Source: Prorocentrum cordatum
Lineage: Eukaryota > Sar > Dinophyceae > Prorocentrales > Prorocentraceae
Assembly (NCBI GenBank): GCA_963575745.1
Contig: CAUYUJ010001320.1
Span: forward strand, 1 to 64,000
Reading direction: 5' to 3'
DNA length: 64,000 nucleotides
This document shows, piece by piece, positions 20,740 through 33,449 of the stretch (the stretch's first letter is position 1; every line of letters begins with the position of its first letter). Under the pieces are notes generated by a model. The model was not told where the DNA came from and did not search any database. It saw only the letters and a list, made by a program, of their open reading frames with translations. The position numbers were made by a program, and so were the translations under genes.

Positions 20740-21330
20740 AGCTGAGAGATGGGAGTTAGTTCGGGGCCCGATCGCGGCCGTGTATGTGACGTTGCTGCAC
20801 CTTGAGTGGGCCCCACGGTCCGTCGACCTCTGGGAGGTCCCTGGATACCCGAACCTTGGAATTACTGATCCTAATTTTCGGCGTCATCTCGTCCGTCGCG
20901 TCCGCCGGGCGTCGGCAGCGTAGGTCTGGGCAAAAGCTGCTGAACATTATTGTGCGCGCGGAGTTGCGCGAGGCGATGATTTCACCGTGTTTCGCAGCCT
21001 GCGCAAGAGCCTCCTCAAGGAGGGGGACTACCAGCGCGCGGCCATGCCAGTGACGATCTTTACCGGTGCTTGTTGGCCAGAAGGGAGGCTGCAGGACTCT
21101 GGTTATGCTTCAGATGGGAAGTGCCCACGGTGTGCGGACCATAGAGAGGATATGAGGCATCGTTGTTGGCAGTGCCCTAGTAATGATTCTATGCAGAACA
21201 CAGCCGTGCTCACCACTTCCCATTTGATTGAACCTGCCCTCTCGGATGATCCTGATTCGGCGTTCTGGAATAGGGGCCTCCCGTCCCGCTCTCGTACCTG
21301 GGTCTCGTTCCAGCGCCGCGTTCTCTAGTT
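20740..21330 (+). pseudogene. LINE-B post-RT region with Cys/His motif
   Basis: WELVRGPIAAVYVTLLHLEW begins a region with one in-frame stop near 20920. It continues as VFRSLRKSLLKEGDYQRAAM, TIFTGACWPEGRLQDSGYA and then DGKCPRCADHREDMRHRCWQ CP at 21113-21177. The C-x2-C-x8-H-x3-C-x2-C spacing is a plausible zinc-binding motif of the type found after RT in several LINE groups. It ends SFQRRVL with a TAG at about 21326. Confidence 0.65.
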
Positions 21331-22050
21331 TGGTCATGGGGACTTCTGGGTGAGCAGCAGATGGTGGAAGGTGGAATATGGGGCCTTGACGGCTCTGGTG
21401 GCAAGCGTGCTCTTGATGAACGGCTTCGTAGATGGGTGGTCTATCGTTCGTCTTGGGCATCCTCATGACGGCCAACATCGACTGAGTGGTATCGCGCGTG
21501 GAAGCCTCCCGACCCCAGAGCAGCCCAGTCCGAGGGCAGAGTTGTTCGCGTTGAATCCTACCTCGGGGGGCATCGCTTGCTACGCCGACTACCCCTCCCT
21601 CTGCCGAGCGATGTCCCAGCCGCGGGCCTACGCGTCCCAGCATTCTCCCATGCTCGATATGTGGGCGATGGTCTGGGCCGCGATCGATCGGAGGGGTCCT
21701 GGCAAGATATCGGCCCTGTGGACTAATCCCATGCCGCTCTTACTATGCAAGAGAAATTCGCCATCGGGTCCGATGAGCTCTTTTTTTGCCGTCTGAATTG
21801 GCGTGGTGATTTTTTCGGCGGGCTGGGCTGCCGATGCCCGTGCCGCCCCCGAAACAATTGTGAAACAGCTCTTGGGCGTTGATGCTCTGACCCACTCCGT
21901 CCTGTGTTGGCCCCTGGCTGTGAATATGGAGGTGGCCACCTCCTGCAAGCGCCGAGCGGCGCAACGTGTTGGACGACCTGCCCCCAGGCCCCGCGCCCTC
22001 TCTTCCTTTGGCACCCGTCAGGCCCGCCTTCGAGAGGTTGTGGCTTTTTG
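21330..22050 (+). pseudogene. LINE-B RNase H-like domain remnant
   Basis: After the stop, the plus frame reads WWKVEYGALTALVASVLLMN, then GSLPTPEQPSPRAELFALNP (AEL with the catalytic-type Glu, near 21528-21550), GIACYADYPSLCRAM (Asp in the D-x strand position) and MLDMWAMVWAAIDRRGP. These match the order of RNase H motifs in LINEs, but the first catalytic Asp strand is not clear. Positions 21800-22050 hold further broken pieces (LRPVLAPGCEYGGGHLLQAP, LDDLPPGPAPSLPLAPVRPA). Confidence 0.55.
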
Positions 22051-22369
22051 AGTTGCTCGATCTGCTATCGTAAATTCAGTTTGAGGGTTCTCTGGCGGAA
22101 GTTATTCCCTGGTCCGCGTTGGGGTGCGGGAGTGCTTGCCCCTGAGGCCCCATGCACCGCGCCCTCTTTTCGAGGGCCCAGAGCTCCCGTAGATTGGCCA
22201 CTATTAGAAGAGTTTTGCTTTGCGCGCATTGTGGCAGCTGCGGCACTGTCAATGCCCAGAACTTGAGCAAGGAATGTCCGCCCCACGCCTCCAAAGCAGG
22301 CAAGGAGGTGCTCTCCCGTCTGGCGATGGCTGTCCCATAAGAGTGGTGCGCCCTTCCCGCAGTGAGTGT

Positions 22370-23478
22370 TGGCCGCGCCCTGGCTTGACCAGGCCCCCGC
22401 ATCTGCCCCAGCCCCACCCAGCACAGCGTTGCGTGGCCCCGTAGGGGGGGCCCGCCGAAGCCCCCGCCAGCACCGCCCGCATGCGTCAGCGGTGGCCCCG
22501 TTGGGAGCTCCACCGAAGGCCCCAGTGGCGCCGTCCACATGTGGCAGCCAGCACCCAGTACAGCGCTTCGTCGTCCCATAGGGAGCTCCACCGAAGGTCC
22601 CAGCGGCACCGCCCGCATGCGCGTGCCACCACCCAGCACAGCGCTTCGCGACCCCATAAGGGGGGCCCACCGAAGGCCCCAGCGGCACCGCCCGCATGCG
22701 CCAGCCACCACCCAGCACAGCGTTTCGTGGCCCCACAGGGAGCTCCACCGACGGTCCCACTGGGACCGCCCGCGTGCGTCAGCCACCACCCCGCGCAGCG
22801 TCTCGTAGCCCCATGGAGAACTCCACCGACGGCCCCAGTGGCGCTGCCCGCATGCGTCAGCCACCACCCAATACAGCCCTTCGCGGTCCCGTAGGAAACT
22901 CCACCGATGGCCCCAGCACCCAGTGCAGCGTTTCGCGGGCCCATAGGCAGGTCTGAGCGGGACCGCCCGCATGCGTCAGCCACCACCCAGCGCGGCGCTT
23001 CTTGGCCCCATAGGGGGCCGCACCGAAGACCCCAGCGGCAGCGCCCGCATGCGTCGGCCACCACCCAGCACAGCGTTTCGTGGCCCCACGGAGAGTTCCA
23101 CCGACGACTCCAGTCGTTCCGCTCGCATGCGTCAGCCACCACCCAGCGCAGCGTCTCGCGGCCCCATGAGGAACCCCACTGCAGTTCCCAGGGGGGCCGC
23201 CCGCATGCGTCAGCCACCACCCAGCACAGCATTTCGCAGCCCCGTAGGGAGCCCCACCGACGGGCCCCAGTGGCACCGCCCGCATGGGTCAGCCACAGCC
23301 CAGCACAGCGTTTCGCGGCCCCATAGGGAGCTCCACCGAAGGCCCCAACGGCACCGCCCGCATGCGTCAGCCACCACCCAGAGCAGCGCTTCGAGGCCCC
23401 ATAGGGGGCCCCACAGACGGCCCGAGCGGCACCGGCCGCATGCGTCGGCCCACAGCCACCGCTTCGCTGTCCCATAGG
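22370..23478 (+). repeat. 80-bp satellite array, copy 1
   Basis: About 13-14 units of 79-80 bp. The consensus contains GCATGCGTCAGCCACCACCC, AGCACAGCGTTTCGTGGCCC and CATAGGGAGCTCCACCGAAG, with GGCCCCAGTGGCACCGCCC. The GCATGCG word recurs at about 22477, 22613, 22692, 22852, 22967, 23046, 23125, 23202, 23281, 23358 and 23437. Some units are truncated. The same satellite is at 40745-41460 (same strand) and 60885-61556 (opposite strand). Open frames on both strands are repeat artefacts. Confidence 0.93.
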
Positions 23479-23487
23479 CTTGGCGCT

Positions 23488-24900
23488 GATTCAACCGAGT
23501 GTGCTTCCAGTGCGCGTCGCCATTGCGCAGAATGAAGGGAGGTTCGAGGTTTTCTCCCCCCCCTTCCCCGGGCTTGGCCTTGCTTGTATTTTTTGGGCTC
23601 GTTCCGATTTTCTCGCTTCGCGATTGCTGGGCGCTCCGTCCGTATACTTCGCAACCGCGGAGCGCTTTGTTTCTTTTGCCTCGCAGTCGTGCAGCGCTGT
23701 TTCCCGCGCCCACCGACGCGCGGACGCCGCCTCAAGTTGGCTGCCGATTGCTGCCGCTTGGGCAATTAATTCGGATTTCTGCCCGGGGCCTCTCTCTGCG
23801 CGAGGGGGCCGAGAGAGACGCGAGGTCCAGGGGGGCCTGTTTGCCAGCGTTGGAAACCGCTGGGCGCCCGCGAGACGCGCTGGCGCGCTTCTCCGTCGTC
23901 GTCGTCGTGAGATGCCAATGCCTTGTCTGCGACATTGCGAGCGAGCCTCCGCGCCGCGGGGGGCCCCGCGCGGCCCTTTCGGGGCCCCCTTGCTGGCCAT
24001 CTTGGGCCTCGGCTGAGCCTCTCTTGGGCCATTCCAATTCCTTCTCGGGCCCCCCTTGGACCACCCCGGGCCTCGGCCGAGCCGTTCTCGAGCGCGTTTC
24101 CGGAGCTCCTGGCGACAGGCGAGCTCGCGACGTCAAATTCTTTTCCGACAGCGCTAGCACCCGCGCTGCCGGAGTCACGCTGGGGCCTGGAGGAGGAGGG
24201 GGAGGCGGAGGAAGAGGAGGAGGAGGGGAGGGGGGGATGACGCTGGCCGACGGCGGTCAGTCCTGCCCGCGCCCTGGATACCGGGAGGTTCCCAGAGGCT
24301 CCCCGAGGTTCCCAGGAGACAGAAAAGTGCAGAAAACGATGGACAAGGCCCGAAAACTCCTTCTTCGATCCTCGGGGGCCAGGGGCAAAACTGCGATGCC
24401 GAGGGCGCTCTCTGCTCTCCTCTTTCTGCTGTTGCTGTTCCTACTCCCTGGCTGTTGCCGCGATGCCGGCCCGCTGTGGGCGGCTGGCCCGCACTTCCTG
24501 AAGCCGTGTTGCTTGTTTTTCTGTGTCCATCATAGCTCGTCGGAAATGATCATCATGCTAGTTCTGGTGCGTTATATCATGATTCACGGGCGTGGTTTTT
24601 CATGGTCACGACGTTGGTGCACGGGCATGATTTTCCCGAATTGATAAGCACCGTCGCACCGTGATGGCAGCTTGACGGCTCGAGACAGCTCTTGAGAAGC
24701 CTCGATTACCGATGAGCAGCCATCGACAGCCTTGACAGTCCTTGACAGCATTGACACGCTCCTGACAGCCCTGGACAGAGCCTCGACAGTCGTTGCAAAT
24801 AGTCGATATGCTTGCTCGCGAGTGCTCTTGACAGCCCTTTTCAAGTCTCGACAGCCGCGACAGCCATGGGCATCCACAACACTTCGTACAACTTTCGAAA
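23488..24900 (+). repeat. Foldback arm A
   Basis: In order: GATTCAACCGAGTG terminus, a CTTCGCG/GCGCTTTG-rich section to 23800, a GTCGTCGTCG tract at 23893-23910, a section with GCCCCGCGCGGCCC and TTGGGCC words, a GGA tract (24188-24237), CCTGGATACCGGGAGGTTCC, CTTCTTCGATCCTCGGGGGC (24360-24380), and from 24640 a degenerate TTGACAGCC repeat with about 12 words. Each section has a counterpart in arms B, C and D. Confidence 0.8.
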
Positions 24901-24904
24901 ACAT

Positions 24905-27900
24905 ACATACACCAGAACCCAAATGAATTTCATTACCCCAACGGCGCGCGCGGGGTGAATTTTGCATTGTTCACAATCGACAAGTCGCCATGCGAACTTG
25001 GAAATCCGATCGGTCACCGTTCATGGTTCATTAAATTCCCAGTCCAGAATGGCGATCGAATGCCAGGCCAGCATGGACAATAGAACGGTCACCACTCGCG
25101 CGCGCTTGGAAGTATTCTTTTGTCCACAATCAAAACATCACCGATGTTAGCTTAGAAACGCAAGCAAACCCTCGACGGTGACCGACGGGATTTCGGGTGA
25201 CCCGCGCGGCGGGCTGGCTACCCGCCGCGCGCTCGTGCGGGGAGTTCTACGTTGTCGAGGCCCGCGTGGATCGCATTCGAAAAACGCGCAGCAGAACCCA
25301 TGTTGATTTCAAAATCGATTCGGTCACCGCTAGGGGGTCACTTTAGCTTTCAGGCCAACATGGCGGTTTTTCGATTTTGGATAATGTAAAACTCACCACG
25401 CGCGCGCGGCCGCGCGCGCTGTGTTTTGCCTTGTCCACGTTCGAACAGTCGCCGCGTCAACTTGGAAATGCCATCGGTCACCGTTCAGGACCACTTTAGT
25501 TTACAGGCCAGAATGGCGGCGAATCGTCGACCGTGGAGAAATACGGAACTCCTCAGGCGCGCGCTTGAAGAGTTCGGTCTTGTCCACAATCAAAGCGTCG
25601 CCATGTTGGCCTAAGGAGAACCCTTAGCGGTGACCGACGTGATTTATGGTGACCCGCGCGGTGGGCGGGTCGCCCGCCGCGCGCGCACGGGGGGTTCTGC
25701 GCTGGCCAAAATGGAAAAGTCTTGCACTGATCATATCAGAGAGCTCACACAACCTATGTTAACTTCACAATTAAATCAGACACCGTTGAGGGTTCATTTT
25801 AGTTGCCGGCCCAACATGGCGACTTTTCCATCGCGGACGCTGCAAAATTCACCGTGCGCGCGCTTGCACGCTTGAAGAGAACGGAAGTGTCGCCATGTTG
25901 GCCTGGAAGCTAAAGTGGACCTCTGTTGGTGACCGACATGGTTTCGAGTGACCCGCGATGTGGGTGGGCCACCCGGCGCGCGCGCGGGGAGTTCTGCGCT
26001 GTCCAGAATGGAAAAGGCTCGCATTGATCATCGTCGACAACATATACAACGGAACCAATGTCAATTTCAAAACCCAATTGGTCACCGTAAGAGTTCATTT
26101 TGGTTCCCAGGCCAACTCTGCGACTGCTCGAACGTGGACAACTCGAAGGTCAGATTGCGCGCGCGCAGGCCCGCGGGCGGTAAGTTTTGCATTGCCCATA
26201 ACCGAAAACTCGCCATGTTAACTTGGAAATTGTTTCTGTCACCTCCCAGAGTCCACTTTAGTGTCCAAGCCAACATGGCGACTTTCTGATTGTGGATAAT
26301 ACAAAACTCATCTCGCGCGCGCGCGGCCGCGCTCGGCGAGTCTCCTACCGCCCGCAATCGAAAAGTCAACGCGCTACCTTGGAATGCCAATCGGCCATCA
26401 CTAAGAGCTCATTTGGGTTAAGCCAGAATAACCGCTCTTCAATTGTGATCAATGCCAAGCTCACCGCGCGTGCTTGAAGAATTCGGTATCGCCTATATTC
26501 GAAAAGTGGACAGGGTGTCGGGTGACCCGCGCGGCGGGTGGATCACTAAGCGCGCGCGGGCGGGGAAGTTCTGCATTTTGCACAATGCAACAGTCGTGCG
26601 TTGATCATACGAGCAAACGTACAACACAACCCATATTAATTTCAAGATCCAATCGGTCACCGCTACGGGTTCACTTTAGCTTCCGGGCCAATATGGCGAC
26701 TTTTCGATCGTGGGCGCTACAAATCTCCCCACGCGCACGCGTGGCCGCGCGCGGTGAGCCTTGCATTGTCCATGGTCGGAAAGTCACCATGTCAATTTGG
26801 AAATCAGTTCGGTCACCGTCAGGGATGCATTTTAGCTTCCAGGCCAACATGGCGACTTTTCGATGGTGGACGAGACAGAGCTCTTCAAGCGCGTGGACGC
26901 GTGATGAGCTTTGCATTGGCCACGACCGAAGAGTCGCCATGCTGGCTTGGAGGCGCAAGTGAACCCAGAACGGCGACCGGTCGGATCTCCAAGTTAACAT
27001 GGCGACTTGTCGACTGCGAACAATACAACACTCATCACGCGCGGCCGCGCGCGCGCGTGTGGTGGCTTTTGAAATGCCCACACCTGAAAAGTTTTAATGC
27101 TGGCTTGAAAACTGAAGCGAACCCTCCAGGATGACCGATTGGGTTTTGGAGTTACATGGTTTCGGCGACATGTTTTTCTATTGTGGCCCATGCAGAAAAT
27201 CTCCATTGTCGACAGCGTAGAACTCCCCGCGCGCGCGCGGGGCAGGTGGCCCACCCGCAGCGCGGGTCACCCGAAATCCTGTTGGTCCCCGTTGGGGGTT
27301 CACTGGGGCTTCCAGGCAAGCATGGCGACACTTCGATTGTGGACAGTACAGACGCTTCAAGCGCGCGGTGAGCTTCATCGTCGTGCACAGTCGAAAAGTC
27401 GTCGCTCTGGCTTGGAAACTGAAGCGAAGTTTGAACGGTGACAGTCTGGACTTCCAGGCCAGCATTGCGACCTTCCGACCATGGACAATGCAAAACTCAC
27501 CACGCGCGGCCGCGCGCGTGCGCGCGAGTTGAGTTTTGAGTTGTCCACGTTCCAAACATCGCCATTCTGGCCTGGAAGCTAAAATGAACCCTGAACGGTG
27601 GCCGCTTGGGTTTTGCAATTAACGCGGGTTCTGGTGTTGTTCTCTACGATGGTCAACGCAGAACTTCCCGCAGGGCGCGCGCGGCGCGTGACCCAACCAC
27701 CGCGCGGGTCACCCGAAATCGCGTCGGCCACCCATGAAAGGGTTCACTTGAAATCCCAGGCCAATATGGCGCTTTTTCGATTGTGGACAATCCCGAACTC
27801 TTCAAGCGCGCGCGCCGCGGCCCGCGCGGGCGCGCGTAGTGAGTTTTTGTTTCCAACACAATCGAAACGTAGCCCTGGCGACCTGGACTAGAGTGAACCC

Positions 27901-28440
27901 TGGAAGGTGACCGATTGGATTGCCAAGTTGACATTGCAACTTGTCGATGGTTGACGATGCAAAAATTACACGCGCGGCCGTGCACGCGCGAGATGAGTTT
28001 TGTGTTGTCCACAGTCGGACGATCGCCATGCTGGCCGGGAAACTAAAGCGAACCCGTAACGGTGACCGGTTGGATGTTGAAGTTAACATGGGTTCTGTTG
28101 CATGGTCTCTATTATGATCAATGCAAGACTTCTCCACTGTGCACAGTGCTGAACTCACAGAGCGCGCGCGGCGGGTGACCCACCCACCGCGCGGGTCACC
28201 CGAAATTCTGTCGGTCACCGTTAAGGGTGCACTTAAGTCTCCGGGCCGACATGGTGACTGTTAGATTGTGGGCAATTCAGAACTTTTCAAGAGCGCGCGC
28301 GTGGTGAGTTGCATTGTCCACAACTTGAAGGCGACATGGCGGCCTGGACGATTAGATTTCCAAGTCGACATGGCGACTTGTCGGTCGTGGACACAACGAA
28401 ATTTTCCGCGCGCGCACCGACTGGACCTTTGAAGTTAATG
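24905..28440. repeat. GCGCGC hairpin-repeat array I
   Basis: The array is made of recurring modules. Module 1 reads TTCCAGGCCAACATGGCGAC, TTTTCGATTGTGGACAAT and AACTCACC, then a (GC)n core, then GGTGAGTTTTGCATTGTCCA and CAATCGAAAAGTCGCCATG: a built-in inverted repeat around the GC core. Module 2 carries GGGTGACCCGCGCGGCGGG, GGGGAGTTCTGCGCTGTCC and TTGATCAT. Module 2 runs forward at 25190, 25640, 25940 and 26515 and inverted at 27200, 27660 and 28130. CATGTTGGCCTGGAAGC words recur throughout. No gene was accepted. Confidence 0.8.
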
Positions 28441-30022
28441 TGGCTCTGGATGTATGGTTTCAAGACTAGTAGCTATGTTGTCGATGCTCATGGCTGTCGC
28501 GGTTGTCCAGACTTGACAAGTGCTGTCAAGAGCTTTCTAACTAGCAAGCTGACCAAAAACGTGCAGCGGCTGTCAAGTCTCCTGTCAAGGCCTGTCAGGA
28601 GCTTGTCAATGCTGTGAAGGACTGTCCAGGCTGTCAGTGGCTGCTCATTGGTCGTCAAGGCTTGTCAGGAGCTGTCGCAAGCTGTCAGGCGCGATCCAGG
28701 AGCGCCATTGCTTATCAATCCGACAGAGTCATGTCAGCGAAAAAACAATGGCAACGAAGAAAACCCTGCCAATGAAAGACGAAACCGCAAATCAAGCGAT
28801 AGCAAATCCTTCCCATCGAGCGGTCACGGGGGACAAAAGACGTCAGGAGGTCTGGGCCAGCCGCTCACATCGGGCCCGGCATCGCGGCGACAGCCAAGGA
28901 GGAGGAACAGCAACGGCAGAAAGGGGAGGGCAGAGAGCACCCTCGGCTTCCAAGTTTTGCCCCTGGCCCCCGAGGATCGAAGAGGGAGGTTTCCGAATGG
29001 TTTTTGTAGTTTCCAGTCCTTGTCGATTCTCCGGGGGCCTCAGGGGACTTCGGGGGGGCCTTCCATGATCCGGGGGGGGGGCGCAAGTTACCACCTCCGA
29101 CCAGCTTTGTCCTCCTCTTTCCTCCTTGTCCCCTTCCTTCTCCTCTTCTTCTTATTATCATTATTCTTTTTCCTCTTATCCTTCTTCTTCTTCTTCTTCT
29201 CCTTTTTCTTATTCCCCCCCCCCCCCCGGGGCTCCAGGGCGGCCTCGAAAGCGCTGATGCTAGCGTTCTCAAGGCTGAAGTGTTGACATCTCGAGCTCTC
29301 CTGTCTCCTGGAGCTCAGGGAGCGCCCTCGCGGAGGGCTCGACCGAGGCCTGGGGCGGCCCCCGGGGGGGCCCGATAAGGAGCGGCCCAAGAGAGGCTCA
29401 GCCGAGGCCCAAAATGGCCCCGATGGGGGCGCCGAAACGGCCCCCTGGGGCCGCCGAGGGCGCGGGGGCTCGCTCGCACTGTCAAAGAGAAGGCAGTGGG
29501 AGCTCATGACGACGACAACGACGACGAGGACGACGACGACGACGACGACGGAGAAGCCATCAGCGCATCTCGCGCGCGCGCAGTTGCACTCGCGCTAGGC
29601 AAACATGTCCTCAGGAGCACAGGGCAAACAGGTCCTCGTGTGCACTTGGCAGATATATGCGGCGCAAACTATTGCGTCTCTCTTGGCCCCCTTGCGCGCA
29701 AAGCAAAAGCACGCGATATCGGATGGGTCGGCGCGCCCGCGCAGCAGCAGCCAGCAGTCAATTCGAGGCGGCATCCGCGCGGCGGCGGGCGCGGGAAACA
29801 TAGCGCAGCGCGAGTGCGAAGCAGGAGAAGCACAGCGTTCCGCGACTGCAAAGTAGCAGAACGAAGCGCCCAACGACTGCGAAGTAAAAAAAACGAAGCA
29901 AGCCAGAAAACCACGCGGGAAAAGCCATCCTAGGGGGAGGGGGAGGGATGGGGGAGAAGGCCTTTAACCTCTCTTCAGCCCGCGCACTGACGAAGCGCAA
30001 TGGAAGCGCACTCGGTTGAATT
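28440..30022 (-). repeat. Foldback arm B (inverted)
   Basis: Reverse-complement counterpart of arm A. A TGTCAAGG/GCTGTCAAG repeat lies at 28480-28740, GAGGATCGAAGAGGGAGG at 28973-28990, a CTT/CTC-rich tract at 29115-29215 with C13 at 29215-29228, a (GAC)n tract at 29507-29550, and the terminus CGCACTCGGTTGAAT at 30009-30022. Confidence 0.8.
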
Positions 30023-30630
30023 TGACTTGCACGCTGGGGTATACGTTCGCGATGCCGCCCCGCGGCCAACGACGCCCGGCGCTGATGTCCTGGCTGGTGG
30101 CGCCAGCGCGCCCATCGCGAAGTTTGTTCGCATGTGAGCACCCTCCTTCCTTCCTCCTCTGTGGCCGCCTTCTCCGCCCCCGCCCCCCCCCCCTCGCTTG
30201 CGCCTCTCAGGCCATTGGCTTCGTCCGCGCCCCGGGCAGCTGCGAGAGCGCGCGCGGGCCGCCTCCGCCGCGCTGCATCTGTTGACGATGGTGATGGCGC
30301 AGATGGTTGTTGGCGATGACGGGGGCGATGACGCCGATGATGGCGATGATGGTGGTGATGCCGCTGTTGCTGCTGCTTTGCTGCTGGTGCTGCTGCTGAT
30401 GGTGCTGCCGCTGTTGCTGGTGCTGCCGGTGCTGCTGCTGGCGCAGCTAATGGTGATGCTGCTGCCGGCGCTGCTGCAGGTGCTGATGCTGGTGCAGTTG
30501 CTGCTGGCGCTGCTGCTTCTGGCGCTGCTGCCGAGGCTGCCGCCGGCGCTGCCGCGCGCGCTTCTGCTGGCGCTGCTGCCGTTGGGCGCTGCTACAAGAG
30601 CGACTTCGCCGCGCCCGCTCGATGTGCCGG
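30023..30630 (-). repeat. Extended flank X', inverted partner of 32960-33449
   Basis: Read on the minus strand, this segment matches the sequence just outside arm C: GATGGGCGCGC, CCAGGACATC-GCGC-GGGCGTCGT and GGCCGC-GGG-GCATCGCGAA align with 33355-33425. CTG/TGC-rich triplets at 30355-30600 match the CAG-rich 32820-33070 in inverse. The inverted homology between units I and II therefore extends about 0.5 kb beyond the arm termini. Confidence 0.65.
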
Positions 30631-30960
30631 GGCGCTGCTTCAAACGAGCGCGCTGGAGGCGTGACTGGCGAGGCACGGGTCGTCGGCGCACTCGCTTGAA
30701 TAAGCGCCGCGCGAATTCATGCGAGTGCGCCTGCGGCGTGGCTAGCGACGCGCCGGGCCGGGCCAGTGCGTCGCTAGCCGCGCCGCACGCGCGCTCGCTT
30801 GAATCAGCGCCGCGCGAATTCAAGCAAGTGCGCTAGCGGCGCGCTTGCGATGCGCTTGCGGCGTGGCTAGCGACGCGCTGGCCCGGACCGGGCCCGCGCG
30901 TCGCTGGCCGCGCCGCTGGCGCGCTCGCTCGAATCAGGCCCCGCTAATTCGGGCGAGCGC
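30630..30960. repeat. Hairpin tandem repeat, GGCTAGCGACGC family
   Basis: Units of about 125 bp each hold an inverted pair GGCGTGGCTAGCGACGC / GCGTCGCTAGCCGCGCC (30735-30790; a second, 30858-30912). They are separated by GCTTGAATCAGCGCCGCGCG and AATTCAAGC dyads. Related units are at 32415-32830. Confidence 0.7.
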
Positions 30961-31439
30961 AGCAACGGCAGCAGCGGCGACAGCCAGCAGCAGCAGCACC
31001 ACCATAATCACGCGCAGCAGCACCGGCAGCAGCTCCGGCAGCAGCACCAGCAGCTGCGGCAGCAGCTGCACCGGCAGCAGCACGGGCAGCAGCACCGGCA
31101 GCAGCAGCACCACTAGCTGCACCAACAGCAGGATCAGCACCAGCATCAGCACCAGCAGCAGCAGCAGCATCAACACCAGCACCAGCACCAGCACCAGCGG
31201 CAAACCAGCAGCACCAGCGGCACCGCCACCATCATCATCATCGGCATCATCGCCCCCGTCGTCGTCAACAACCATTTGCGCCATCGCCGTCGTCGACAGA
31301 CGCAGCGCGGCGGAGGCGGTCCGCGCGCGCGCTCGCCGGGCGCGCGGACGAAGCAATCGAGAGGGGGGGGTGGCGGAGGGGCCGACCGCAGAGGAGGAAG
31401 GGGGAGGAGGGCGCTCATGGGCGAAGGAGCAGTCGCGTC

Positions 31440-31440
<1 letters not shown>
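30960..31440 (+). repeat. (CAG)n-rich segment, third X copy
   Basis: CAG triplets (30965-31205) are followed by ATCATCATCATCGGCATCAT, a GTCGTCGTC word, CGGAGGCGG-CCGCGCGCGCGCTCG and a GAGGAGG tract to 31430. This repeats 32820-33340 in the same orientation and 30130-30600 in inverse. Confidence 0.7.
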
Positions 31441-32414
<974 letters not shown>

Positions 32415-32415
<1 letters not shown>

Positions 32416-33449
32416 GTTTTGGCGCGTGCGCCGACGGCGCGGCAAGCGACGCGCAGGTCCGGGCCGGCGCGTCGCCGGCCGCGCGGTCGGCGGATTCGCG
32501 TGACTCTGCGGCCCGCTGGTTCAGGTGAGTGCGCTGGCGGCATGACTGGCGACGCGCCGGCCCGGGCCGCCGCTGGCTGCGTGAATCAGCGAGCTCACCC
32601 GCCTGAGTCAGCGCGGCGCCGATTCAAGCGAATGCGCTTGCGGCGTAGTTGACGACGCGCTGGTCTGGGCTGGCGCGTCGACGACCACGCTGTCGGCGCG
32701 CTTGCCTGAATCGGCGGTGCGCTGATTCGCGCGAGCACGCCGACCGCCCGCGCGTCGCTGGCCGCGCTGTCGGCGCGCTCACTGGAGCGCCCCGCCAAGT
32801 CAGGCGGGCGCGGCAAAGTCGCTCTAGCAGCAGCGCCCGGCAGCAGCGGCGCCAGCAGCAACGCCGACGGCGCCGCCGGCGGCAGCTTCGGCAGCAGCGC
32901 CAGCAGCAGCAGCGCCATCAACAACTGCACCTGCGTCGGCACCTGCAGCAGCACTGGCAGCAGCAGCAGCGCCACGCATAGCTGCACCAGCAGCAACGCC
33001 GGCAGCACCAGCGACAGCGACAGCACCGGCAGCAGCAGCGCCAGCAGCAGAACACCAGCAACAGCGGCACCACCACCACTATTATTATCATTAGCGCCAT
33101 CGCCCCCGCCATGGTCAACGACCATCCGCGCCGTCACCGTCGTCGACGGACGCTGCGCGGCGGAGGCGGCCCGCGCGCGCGCTCGCCGCTGTCCGGGGCG
33201 CGGACGAGGCCAATTGCCCGGCGGGCGCAGGCGACGGGGAAGGGGGGCAGAAGGGGCGGCCGCAGAGGCGGAAGAGGAGGAGGAGGTGGAGGAGGAGGAG
33301 GGAAGAGGAGGAGCAGGAGGAGAAGGAGGACGTTCATATGCGAAGGAAATAAAACGATGGGCGCGCCGGCGCGGTCCGCCAGGACATCGGCGCTGGGCGT
33401 CGTCGGCCGCAGGGCTGCATCGCGAAAGAAGCCCCCAGGGTGTAGGCCA
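32415..33449 (+). repeat. Hairpin repeats plus X segment preceding arm C
   Basis: Positions 32415-32830 carry about four diverged copies of the GGCGACGCGC...GCGCGTCG hairpin unit. Positions 32820-33070 are CAG-rich. Positions 33070-33350 contain CATCGCCCCCGCC, GCGGCGGAGGCGGCCCGCGC and a GGA tract (33260-33330). Positions 33355-33449 match the flank of arm B in inverse. Confidence 0.65.

Larger units (their letters stand above)
23488..30022. mobile_element. Foldback-like palindromic unit I (6.5 kb)
   Basis: An arm of about 1.4 kb at 23488-24900 recurs in inverted orientation at 28440-30022. Arm ends both read GATTCAACCGAGTGCGCTTCC (the 30022 end on the complementary strand). Between the arms, a 3.5-kb array of GC-dinucleotide-rich subrepeats also changes orientation near 26.8-27.1 kb, close to the geometric centre at 26755. 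The unit is therefore one large imperfect palindrome. Long inverted arms with internal tandem subrepeats are the hallmark of foldback elements. No transposase was found. Unit II at 33450-40738 has the same plan. Confidence 0.75.

Noticed and set aside
22076-23477. Long frames across the 80-bp satellite on both strands
   Set aside because: The 80-bp period and its amino-acid shadows simply repeat the satellite. The same frames recur at 40.7 and 60.9 kb.
29507-29550. Asp-rich peptide from the GAC tract in arm B
   Set aside because: The same tract occurs in all four foldback arms at the same place and is a structural landmark, not a gene.
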